Assembly (NCBI GenBank): GCA_009929055.1
Contig: SABI01000049.1
Coordinates: forward strand, 1 to 12,611
Direction of reading: 5' to 3'
From: Spirochaetia bacterium
GTDB lineage: Bacteria > Spirochaetota > Spirochaetia > Sphaerochaetales > Sphaerochaetaceae
DNA length: 12,611 nucleotides
Under the pieces are notes generated by a model, which did not search any database, was not told where the DNA came from, and worked only from the letters and a program-made list of their open reading frames with translations. Of this stretch, positions 1 through 5,972 are shown piece by piece; the stretch's first letter is position 1; every line of letters starts with the position of its first letter. Both the position numbers and the translations under genes were made by a program.

Positions 1-1495
1 GGTTAGTAATAAGGATAGTATCGTGTCGTTTTATAAGGGCTGTATTTGATATTTTCTCTCTTATTGCTTCAAAAGAATCACCAAGTTGATTTAAAGCTCT
101 CTGAACCCACTTATTTCGAGTTTTATCATCAAAACTAGAGGAGTAATGCTCTACATGTAATTCGTCCAAGGGAACTTCATTTTGAGCCTCTCGTCGTTTA
201 AGAATTGTTTCATTCATCTTCCCTTCATACCCTATAGAAGAAGGATGATAAAACACATTCCCTTGCATAGAGGATGGCAGGTACTGTTGAGCTACCCAAT
301 GATCTTTGTATGCGTGGGGATAAAGGTACCCACTTCCATGCCCAAACCCTTTGCTATCACGAGAAGGATCTTTTAGGTGATTTGGAACATCTTTAGTTTT
401 TTCAACCTCTACACTTTTTATTGCATCAAAAAAAGCCATTGTTGAATTACTCTTTGGTGCTGTCGCAGCGTATATAGTGGCATGGGAAAGATGAAATCTT
501 CCTTCAGGGAGTCCAATTCGATCAAATGCTTGGGCATCTGCGAGGATAACAGAGATCGCAAAAGGGTCAGCAAGGCCAATATCTTCTGTTGCACTTATTA
601 ATAATCTCCTGAATATAAAGGAGGGGTTCTCTCCTGCAACTACCATTTTAGCTAACCAGTAGAGAGCTGCATCGGGGTCACTTCCCCGTATTGATTTAAT
701 AAATGCACTAATGGTATCAAAATGGTAATCCCCTTCTTTATCGTAGAGTACTGCCTTTTGTTGAATGCTTTCTTCAGCAATTTCCTTGGTGATATACCGG
801 GTAACAGATGATTGTTCTCCACTCTCTTCATCAGTTTCAATTGCAAGTTCAAGGGCATTGAGTAATGATCTTGCGTCTCCCTGAGCAACGCTGACAAGAT
901 GCTCCAAGGCTCCTTGTTCAAATTCTATATGCCACTTTCCGTAGCCTCTCTCTTTATCGTTTATAGCTTGATAAGCAATCTTTTCTAAGTCTTCATCTTT
1001 TAGGGTAAGAAGCTGAAAGATTCTAGAACGTGAAACAAGTGCTGGGTTGACTTCAAAATATGGATTTTCAGTTGTTGCTCCAATTAAAATACATGTTCCA
1101 TTTTCTACATGTGGAAGTAGTGCATCTTGTTGGCTCTTATTCCAACGATGAACTTCATCAATAAAGAGTATAGTTCTTTTACTATAATGGTCTAATCTGT
1201 TTTTAGCTTCTTCTATTTCATATCGGAGTTCTTTAACTCCGCTTAATACCGCATTTATTGTTGAGAAATGGCTTTTAGTGGTATTTGCGATTACTCTTGC
1301 TAATGTGGTTTTTCCAGTCCCAGGAGGGCCATAGAGGATGATTGAAGAGAGTTGATCTTTTTGTATTGCTCGTCTCAACAATCTTCCTTTACCAATAATA
1401 TGTTCTTGCCCGATATATTCATCGAGTACTCTTGGTCGCATTCTATGAGCAAGTGGCTGGTTTAACAATTCTTCGTTGTGTTGAAAGAGGTTCAT
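1..1495 (-). CDS. rarA: RarA/MgsA family AAA+ ATPase with C-terminal extension (3' end outside the window)
   Basis: Replication-associated recombination protein A, a clamp-loader-like AAA+ ATPase that acts at stalled replication forks. The reading frame is open from ATG at 1495 to the window edge (498 codons). Visible motifs are an N-terminal MNLFQ start, Walker A GPPGTGKT (residues 56-63), Walker B LFIDEVHRWNK (about 110-120), sensor-1 region GATTENP, and the RarA C-terminal core with IRGSDPDAALYWLA and EDIGLADP. E. coli RarA is about 447 residues, but here the frame continues past that length with WVQRALNQLGDSFEAI and then RHDTILITN. This resembles the junction of RarA proteins fused to a SAM-methyltransferase-like domain, as I recall it from cyanobacteria and spirochaetes. 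The gene lies 51 bp downstream of the lipoprotein gene on the same strand, probably co-transcribed. An in-frame TAG upstream fixes the ATG; no strong Shine-Dalgarno is seen. Family call is certain; the nature of the extension is inference. Confidence 0.95.
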   Translation of the reverse strand, partial: MNLFQHNEELLNQPLAHRMRPRVLDEYIGQEHIIGKGRLLRRAIQKDQLSSIILYGPPGTGKTTLARVIANTTKSHFSTINAVLSGVKELRYEIEEAKNRLDHYSKRTILFIDEVHRWNKSQQDALLPHVENGTCILIGATTENPYFEVNPALVSRSRIFQLLTLKDEDLEKIAYQAINDKERGYGKWHIEFEQGALEHLVSVAQGDARSLLNALELAIETDEESGEQSSVTRYITKEIAEESIQQKAVLYDKEGDYHFDTISAFIKSIRGSDPDAALYWLAKMVVAGENPSFIFRRLLISATEDIGLADPFAISVILADAQAFDRIGLPEGRFHLSHATIYAATAPKSNSTMAFFDAIKSVEVEKTKDVPNHLKDPSRDSKGFGHGSGYLYPHAYKDHWVAQQYLPSSMQGNVFYHPSSIGYEGKMNETILKRREAQNEVPLDELHVEHYSSSFDDKTRNKWVQRALNQLGDSFEAIREKISNTALIKRHDTILITN

Positions 1496-1546
1496 GATGT
1501 AATTATACTCATACCTGTTGGGCTATTACAACTCATGGGGTGTTCC

Positions 1547-2251
1547 TTATTTGCTAAAGAGGCGAATATAGGGAGAATCATATGTTGGGGCTAAATATCT
1601 AATAATAGTTTCTTGAATTGCCATTTCTTTTATCAGTTCGCTCACAATAAATGAGACAAGGGCTGTATTATCCCAATTACCTAAAACTTCTTTTTTATCA
1701 TCGGTTTTTAACTCGTTCTCTGTGATAATATAGGCATTTATTATTGTAAGAAATTTATTGTAGGTGGTTATTAGTTGTTTTTTTGAGTTTAATTCTTCTT
1801 GTAGATATGTTTCAAGTGAAAGAGATAGCTCATCTTTGAATAATGTTGTTATAGAATCTTTCCTTCCTATTATATAGGTGTAGGGAGATTCAACTTCTAG
1901 TTCTTCAATCCAGAGATCCTTTTCTATAAGAAGTGTATTCAAAATAGTGTCTAATTCTTCTTTTAGTTGCTGTATAAATACATCTATCCGTTTTTGAACT
2001 CCAGGAAGATTTTTCTCTTGTTCGAATTGTATTTTTTGTGTTTGTGTAAAAAGTGTAGTATAGGAAATGGCAGGAAGAGAGCTTTGAATCTTTTCAATAG
2101 AATTACTGGAGGTTTCCCTCATCATCTCCTTCAATGCAATTTGCCCCTCTTCTATTTGAATTTCATCGTAGATTATTACGGGGATAGTAGAGGAACAACT
2201 ACCAAATAAGAGCAAGATGAATACTATATAGAGGATAGGTCGAATTTTCAT
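1547..2251 (-). CDS. Lipoprotein, DUF4197-like
   Basis: A 234-residue predicted lipoprotein. The N-terminus (MKIRPILYIVFILLLFGSC) is a short basic region, a hydrophobic stretch and Cys19 preceded by F-G-S, an acceptable spirochaetal lipobox. The rest is mostly alpha-helical and charged, with no enzyme motif I recognise. Several spots follow the pattern of the DUF4197 family as I remember it: an ALKEMM segment early, a central IIGRKDSITTLF segment, and a C-terminal block with E..IR (QETIIR) followed by a terminal aromatic-rich tail (YIRLFSK). That family has no established biochemical role. The gene reads away from the BI-1 gene (101-bp shared intergenic region) and ends 51 bp before rarA. Existence and lipoprotein nature are well supported; the family call is tentative. 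Confidence 0.8.
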   Translation of the reverse strand: MKIRPILYIVFILLLFGSCSSTIPVIIYDEIQIEEGQIALKEMMRETSSNSIEKIQSSLPAISYTTLFTQTQKIQFEQEKNLPGVQKRIDVFIQQLKEELDTILNTLLIEKDLWIEELEVESPYTYIIGRKDSITTLFKDELSLSLETYLQEELNSKKQLITTYNKFLTIINAYIITENELKTDDKKEVLGNWDNTALVSFIVSELIKEMAIQETIIRYLAPTYDSPYIRLFSK

Positions 2252-2292
2252 AAAATTACTATACCATAAGGGGCCTGTTTAAGGAAATGCTA

Positions 2293-2352
2293 TTGACCTT
2301 TGTTTACAATATGGTGAAATTATAGGTATTAAATAAGGATGGAGGATAGTAT
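2293..2352 (+). promoter_or_regulatory. Promoter and ribosome binding site of the BI-1 family gene
   Basis: TTTACA (2303-2308) and TATTAA (2327-2332) are separated by 18 bp, a reasonable sigma70-type pair; an alternative -35 is TTGACC at 2293-2298. GGAGG at 2341-2345 lies 7 nt before ATG 2353 and fixes that start. Promoter boxes are read by eye; the ribosome binding site is clear. Confidence 0.45.
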
Positions 2353-3060
2353 ATGGCATCAATTAATGCATCTTTTCTTTCGAATACGAAAGTTAGAGAA
2401 AACTCTATATTAAAAAATGTGTATCTATGGATGAGTGCAGGTCTTACACTCACGGCTGTGGTTTCTTATCTTGTGGCATCAAGTAGATATTTAATGAATT
2501 TGTTCTTTTCATCGACCTTTAGCTTCTTGTTTTTGTTTATCATTCAAATTGGGATTGTAATGTATTTATCGACTCGTATTGAAAAGATGTCGTCAACGAG
2601 TGCAGTTCTCTCTTTTGCGGCATATTCTATTGTTACTGGGGTTACTTTATCTGTAATCGTCTATGCCTATTCCACCATTGTCCTTTCGAGAGCTTTTTTC
2701 ACTACAGCACTCTTATTCGGTGGAATGAGTTTCTATGGGATGGTGAAAAAGAAGAATTTAGATGGAATTGGCCATTATTTAATTATGGGATTGTGGGGAA
2801 TTATTGTTGCCTCCCTTATTAATCTCTTTTTTAAAAGTAGTGGACTATATTATTTGATGAGCTATCTAGGGGTTCTTATCTTTTTAGGCCTAACTGCATG
2901 GGATACTCAAAAGATTAAAAGAATGAATGATTCGTATGGTGCTTCTATGAATGAAGAAACGTATATAAAGCTCTCAATTATTGGAGCATTAATGCTTTAT
3001 CTTGACTTTATTAATATTTTCTTATTCCTACTTAGAATATTTGGTCGAAGTAATAAATAA
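2353..3060 (+). CDS. Bax inhibitor-1 (BI-1/YccA/YetJ) family inner-membrane protein
   Basis: A 235-residue polytopic membrane protein of the BI-1 family, which includes bacterial YccA, YbhL and YetJ. Bacterial members have been linked to calcium leak (YetJ) and to FtsH protease modulation (YccA). Seven hydrophobic segments are visible, at about residues 23-44, 54-73, 82-104, 108-130, 138-160, 163-182 and 205-230. Two signatures are decisive: TAWDTQKIK (181-189) and GALMLYLDFINIFLFLLRIFG near the C-terminus (211-231). They supply Asp184 and Asp218, which probably correspond to the family's paired pH-sensing aspartates. Length is typical. The gene is a single cistron with its own promoter and a strong ribosome binding site, divergent from the lipoprotein gene. 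Substrate and physiological role cannot be read from sequence. Confidence 0.93.
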   Translation: MASINASFLSNTKVRENSILKNVYLWMSAGLTLTAVVSYLVASSRYLMNLFFSSTFSFLFLFIIQIGIVMYLSTRIEKMSSTSAVLSFAAYSIVTGVTLSVIVYAYSTIVLSRAFFTTALLFGGMSFYGMVKKKNLDGIGHYLIMGLWGIIVASLINLFFKSSGLYYLMSYLGVLIFLGLTAWDTQKIKRMNDSYGASMNEETYIKLSIIGALMLYLDFINIFLFLLRIFGRSNK

Positions 3061-3166
3061 GAAGTAAGAAAAATAGTCCCATTTTATTCATATGTCTTTA
3101 ATACGTTTTTAATACTAATTAATGATTAATTTTTCACATATTTTTATTAATAGACAAAGTGTCGAT

Positions 3167-3229
3167 TCAGTGGTGGGATTGAAATCAGGATATCAAACAT
3201 TTGATATCCTGATTTCGGCTTACCACTGA
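3167..3229. repeat. Nested palindrome: perfect 17-bp inverted repeat inside an 8-bp outer stem
   Basis: Arms GAAATCAGGATATCAAA (3181-3197) and its exact reverse complement (3200-3216) are separated by 2 nt. Outside them TCAGTGGT (3167-3174) pairs exactly with ACCACTGA (3222-3229). No T-run follows in either direction, so it is not a canonical intrinsic terminator. It lies immediately downstream, on the minus strand, of the tnpB remnant, where IS200/IS605 elements carry their right-end hairpin, so that origin is my preferred reading. Confidence 0.85.
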
Positions 3230-3360
3230 GCTAGAGAAACGCTGTAGTATTTCTTGGTTATCGAACACTACACCTTCCTGCTTCATAATAGACATATTAA
3301 GAGGTGAGCGCACCCACTCTCACGTCAATTCCACAGGCTTAAAGGATCTTCTCGACCCCA
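3185..3360 (-). pseudogene. tnpB: Degenerate 3' end of an IS200/IS605-type tnpB
   Basis: No open frame survives, but on the minus strand consecutive frames spell the usual TnpB tail. One frame around 3330-3360 reads GSRRSFK. The next, from 3338, reads ACGIDVRVGALTS and then hits TAA. Another, from 3295, reads MSIMKQEGVVFDNQ and ends at TGA 3187-3185. Many TnpB proteins end with a K/N-ACG-x-DVR motif followed some residues later by MKQE. The order, spacing and strand agree, with at least two frameshifts between the pieces. Only the last 40-50 codons are recognisable; the RuvC and zinc-ribbon parts are absent. No TnpA transposase is seen. The fragment sits in the gap between two convergent genes. 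Recognition is by memory of the family, not by alignment. Confidence 0.6.
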
Positions 3361-3410
3361 TACTAGAAATCGTTAAGTACTATTATGATTACCTAGTATC
3401 TATAGTACGG
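3230..3410 (-). other. Structured segment, possible relic of a TnpB-associated reRNA (omegaRNA) or MITE-like IS derivative
   Basis: Base composition rises above the AT-rich flanks and several complementary pairs occur: TGTAGT 3243-3248 with ACTACA 3267-3272; ATACTAG 3360-3366 with CTAGTAT 3393-3399; GTACTAT 3377-3383 with ATAGTAC 3402-3408. The last two pairs interleave, so they would form either a pseudoknot or two alternative hairpins. In IS200/IS605 elements the non-coding guide RNA overlaps the tnpB 3' end and runs into the right end, which fits the position here. Whether it is transcribed cannot be seen. Confidence 0.35.
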
Positions 3411-3522
3411 AAGGATAAGATATATTGCTTCGAATATGTAATAAAAACTTCTAAAGAAAACTAAAATCATCCAAAAGTTCCACTTCTATACTTAATTTGT
3501 TTATCAATCTATTTTTTAACGT

Positions 3523-3549
3523 AAAAAAACCTCCGATTAAGGAGGTTTT
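3523..3549 (-). terminator. Intrinsic terminator of the small exported-protein gene
   Basis: On the minus strand a 9-bp stem (AAAACCTCC / GGAGGTTTT, loop of 6 nt at 3535-3540) runs directly into seven U residues. It lies 20 nt after the stop codon of the 3569-4069 gene and is a textbook rho-independent terminator. The A/T symmetry of the stem could give weak function in the other direction too. Confidence 0.92.
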
Positions 3550-3568
3550 CGTTATATGAATGGGTGTA

Positions 3569-4069
3569 TTACCCTTGGTGTGTGAGGGAGATAGTAACAG
3601 TAGCTTCATACTTTCCTGCAGGAGCGAGGGCTGAAGCGCCAGGAGTCTTTTCTTGAATTTGAAGGAGTGTTCCTCTAAGGATTCCAAATTTGCTATTGGC
3701 AGCAGCAGGGATCTTGTCATAGTTTGTTATTACTTTAAGACCGATGGTGTTCTTTCCACTTGTTAAATCACTAGTGCTAATAAACACGCTTACAGTTTTT
3801 TGAGTGTTGTTAATAGCTGAAACATACCCAACATCTACAGGTCCTTTAAGGTCAAGGATGTTAATCTCTTTATCGATTGATGTTTTTATAGCTGATTCAA
3901 AAAGAGCTTTTGATTTGAAGTAATCGTAATCAATTTTTGCTGGACTGACACCAAAGACGGTATATTCTGCTACTGGAGCTGAAATGAGGATATATTTGTT
4001 GTTGTCTTCTGCGAATACTGATGTGGTTAAGAGTAAAAGGGCGGTAAGAATTAAGATTGTCTTTTTCAT
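3569..4069 (-). CDS. Small exported protein of unknown function
   Basis: A 166-residue protein starting MKKTILILTALLLLTTSVFA, a clear Sec signal peptide with an AxA-like cleavage site before EDNN; the mature part is about 146 residues. ATG 4069 is chosen because AAAGGA stands 8 nt upstream and the signal peptide begins there; an earlier ATG at 4156 would put 29 charged residues ahead of the signal and lies within the promoter palindrome. The mature sequence looks beta-rich, and its last segment (PAGKYEATVTISLTH) resembles the closing strand of secreted beta-sandwich proteins such as pilin or coat subunits; that is analogy only. There are no cysteines in the mature part. The gene is a single cistron with its own promoter, 5' hairpin and strong terminator, suggesting substantial, regulated expression. 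I do not recognise the family. Confidence 0.85.
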   Translation of the reverse strand: MKKTILILTALLLLTTSVFAEDNNKYILISAPVAEYTVFGVSPAKIDYDYFKSKALFESAIKTSIDKEINILDLKGPVDVGYVSAINNTQKTVSVFISTSDLTSGKNTIGLKVITNYDKIPAAANSKFGILRGTLLQIQEKTPGASALAPAGKYEATVTISLTHQG

Positions 4070-4116
4070 GTTGTTTTCCTTTGTAAGCATAATTGCTTTT
4101 TGTTTTAATATTTCAA

Positions 4117-4136
4117 TGTGCTTTTTCTTAAGCACA
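4117..4136 (-). promoter_or_regulatory. 5' leader hairpin of the exported-protein mRNA
   Basis: TGTGCTT (4117-4123) pairs exactly with AAGCACA (4130-4136), leaving a 6-nt loop. With the -10 box proposed at 4147-4142 the transcript would start near 4135, so this stem would sit at the extreme 5' end of the mRNA. Terminal 5' stem-loops can protect abundant mRNAs, as for ompA in E. coli. The pairing is seen; the stabilising role is inference. Confidence 0.55.
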
Positions 4137-4141
4137 CTCGT

Positions 4142-4174
4142 ACAGTATTGACACAAGTGAACTTATGTCAATAC
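4142..4174 (-). promoter_or_regulatory. Promoter embedded in a 30-bp palindromic operator-like site
   Basis: On the minus strand TTGACA (4171-4166) and TACTGT (4147-4142) are 18 bp apart. The region 4145-4174 is an inverted repeat matching its own reverse complement at 26 of 30 positions: outer arms GTATTGACA and TGTCAATAC, inner AAGT and ACTT. The dyad axis lies in the promoter spacer, where a dimeric repressor would block RNA polymerase. Because of the symmetry TTGACA also appears on the plus strand (4148-4153), but no well-spaced -10 follows there. Confidence 0.65.
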
Positions 4175-4526
4175 TTATTATAATAAAAATATATATTTTT
4201 TAATATTTTTTTATAATTTAGGTAAATATCTTATAAATACATATATAGAAGTACTTTACATATCTTATTATTAAAATTTACTTTTTACTAACATCTGTCA
4301 AAAATAGGAGATGCTAGTTTTACTATTTTTTTAGGTATGGTAGATAACAAAAAAACCTTACGATATTACATAAAATATTACATATCTATGACATAAGGAA
4401 AGAATACTACATTTTATTTTGATATGATGCTTTCTTTTTATATGAAGAATTTCATTTGTAAGCAAAAAAAATCTTGTATAAATGCTATGTTTCTTCACTT
4501 CTTTGATAGTACCACTGTTATTTTAA
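4175..4526. other. AT-rich intergenic region with iterated TTACATA motifs
   Basis: About 350 bp with no credible gene on either strand, very AT-rich with several A- and T-tracts that would bend the DNA. A 10-bp direct repeat, ATATTACATA, occurs at 4363-4372 and 4375-4384 (12-bp period). A related TTACATATCT occurs at 4256-4265 and 4378-4387. A weak 5-bp stem (CATCT / AGATG) lies around 4293-4314. It separates the operator of the exported-protein gene from the MFS gene promoter and is best read as regulatory spacer DNA. Confidence 0.5.
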
Positions 4527-4547
4527 TGCTATAATTTTTCACGGTGA
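4527..4547 (+). promoter_or_regulatory. Extended -10 promoter and weak ribosome binding site of the MFS gene
   Basis: TGCTATAAT at 4527-4535 is a perfect extended -10 (TGnTATAAT); the -35 at 17 bp spacing (TAGTAC) is poor, as is usual for extended -10 promoters. GGTGA at 4543-4547 is the only candidate Shine-Dalgarno before TTG 4558. The predicted leader would be only about 15 nt. Confidence 0.5.
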
Positions 4548-4557
4548 TGGTGAAAAA

Positions 4558-5817
4558 TTGAACAAAACAGACAAAACAGAACAACTATTTATTCGAGATG
4601 TGCAGTATTATAAATTCTGTGCCTATGGGTTTCTTAAGAACCTCAAGTTCTTTGAGCCCTTTTTACTCTTATTCTTTCTTGAAAAAGGGATTACTTTTTT
4701 ACAAATTGGAACCCTCTATGCAAGCAGAGAGGCATTAATTAATGTTTTTGAAATTCCATCAGGAATTGTTGCTGACTCTATAGGGAGAAGAAAAGTGATG
4801 GCCCTATCTCTCCTCTCTTATATCCTCTCGTTTATCATCTTTTTCTTCTCTCAATCGTACCTTTTGCTACTAGGAGCAATGTTCTTTTTTGCGATAGGGG
4901 AAGCTTTTAGAACGGGAACTCATAAAGCAATGATTTTTACCTACCTCAAAGAGAACTCTATGCTAGATCTTAAAGCACTCTACTATGGGCATACTCGATC
5001 ATGGAGTCAAATTGGCTCGGCAATTAGCGCCCTTATTGCAGCAGCTCTTGTCTTCTATAGTGGCTCGTATGCCCCTATCTTTCTTTTTACTATTATCCCT
5101 TATGTTGCTGATTTCTTTCTAATCCTTAGCTATCCAAAAAGCTTTGATGAATATACCAGTCATAAAGAAAAGACGATACCTCAAATATTCAAAGAAGTAT
5201 TTAAAGGGCTCATTGTAAGTTTTAAGAACATCACCCTTTTAAAAGGAATTGGAAATCAAGCAGTATATAGTGGATACTACAAAGCCGTAAAAGATTATAT
5301 TCAACCGATTATTAAATCAGTAGCATTGTCTCTCCCTTTTTTTATCAAGGCAGACCAATCAAAGAGGACAGCTTTTACTACAGGGGTGATTTATTTTGTT
5401 ATCTATTTTCTTACAAGTTTTGCTTCAAAATACTCCCACCAGCTTTCCAATCGCTTCTCATCCCCAGAAAAAGCTCTAAATAGTTATCTGTTTATTGGGG
5501 TCTTTTTTGGAGCAGTAAGTGCCCTTTTCTATTATGCACATCTTCCTCTTATAGCAGTAGTGTTTTTCTTAATGATATACATGATTGAAAATTTAAGAAA
5601 ACCAATTGGAATAGCCTATGTTACTTCTCTTATGGATGAAGTTGCTCTTGCTTCCTTATTATCTGTTGAGTCTCAAGCAGAAACAGGGTTTGCAGTAGTG
5701 TTCTCTCTTTTGATTGGAATACTTACTACAATTTTTTCTCTTCCAATAGCACTCTTCTCAGTTTCAATTATTCTGTTGGTGCTTTCCCTCTTTTTGAGGT
5801 TGAAAGAAGTAAAGTAA
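4558..5817 (+). CDS. Major facilitator superfamily transporter
   Basis: A 419-residue polytopic membrane protein with about 12 hydrophobic segments, the usual MFS length. The loop between helices 2 and 3 carries the MFS motif A in the form G-I-V-A-D-S-I-G-R-R-K (69-79), preceded by FEIPSG, a pattern of drug/sugar-type MFS carriers. A longer polar central stretch separates the two six-helix halves. Start is TTG at 4558: no in-frame ATG or GTG lies upstream, and a weak GGTGA is present 10 nt before it. It stands alone, with its own promoter and a 155-bp gap to tctC. Substrate cannot be predicted from sequence. The C-terminus ends in a short basic tail (LRLKEVK). Family call is secure; the exact start is less so. 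Confidence 0.88.
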   Translation: MNKTDKTEQLFIRDVQYYKFCAYGFLKNLKFFEPFLLLFFLEKGITFLQIGTLYASREALINVFEIPSGIVADSIGRRKVMALSLLSYILSFIIFFFSQSYLLLLGAMFFFAIGEAFRTGTHKAMIFTYLKENSMLDLKALYYGHTRSWSQIGSAISALIAAALVFYSGSYAPIFLFTIIPYVADFFLILSYPKSFDEYTSHKEKTIPQIFKEVFKGLIVSFKNITLLKGIGNQAVYSGYYKAVKDYIQPIIKSVALSLPFFIKADQSKRTAFTTGVIYFVIYFLTSFASKYSHQLSNRFSSPEKALNSYLFIGVFFGAVSALFYYAHLPLIAVVFFLMIYMIENLRKPIGIAYVTSLMDEVALASLLSVESQAETGFAVVFSLLIGILTTIFSLPIALFSVSIILLVLSLFLRLKEVK

Positions 5818-5879
5818 TTAGGGCTCCTTAATAGATGCATTCTCTTTTTCTTATATAAGAAGTGTTGTGCATAAATATT

Positions 5880-5918
5880 GCTATATAGCTTGCATATAGC
5901 CCATATAACCAGTATAAA
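5880..5918 (+). promoter_or_regulatory. Promoter of the tct operon with adjoining palindrome
   Basis: TTGCAT (5890-5895) and TATAAA (5913-5918) are exactly 17 bp apart, a good sigma70-type promoter about 55 bp before the tctC start. Immediately upstream lies a perfect 10-bp palindrome GCTATATAGC (5880-5889), followed by near-repeats CATATAGC (5893-5900) and CATATAA (5902-5908), a likely regulator site touching the -35. The regulator is not identifiable here. Confidence 0.6.
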
Positions 5919-5972
5919 TATACAAGACTTTGTCGATTCATCCTTATTTTAGTGAAACAGTTGGAGGAAATT

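Noticed and set aside
3180..3245. tRNA-like words on the minus strand (TAGCTCAGTGGTAAGC and TTCAATCCCACCA)
   Set aside because: The D-arm and T-arm lookalikes are joined by a perfect 36-nt palindrome; there is no anticodon stem-loop and no pairing acceptor stem.
4175..4526. Origin of replication in the AT-rich gap
   Set aside because: There are AT tracts and short repeats, but no recognisable DnaA box cluster and no neighbouring replication initiator gene.
5816..5870. Terminator after the MFS gene
   Set aside because: Possible pairings (ATTAGG/CCTTAAT, TTCTTATATAAGAA) are short or lack a following T-run.
5952..5972. Upstream GTG start for tctC
   Set aside because: It has no ribosome binding site, while GGAGG is placed correctly for GTG 5973, which directly begins the signal peptide.
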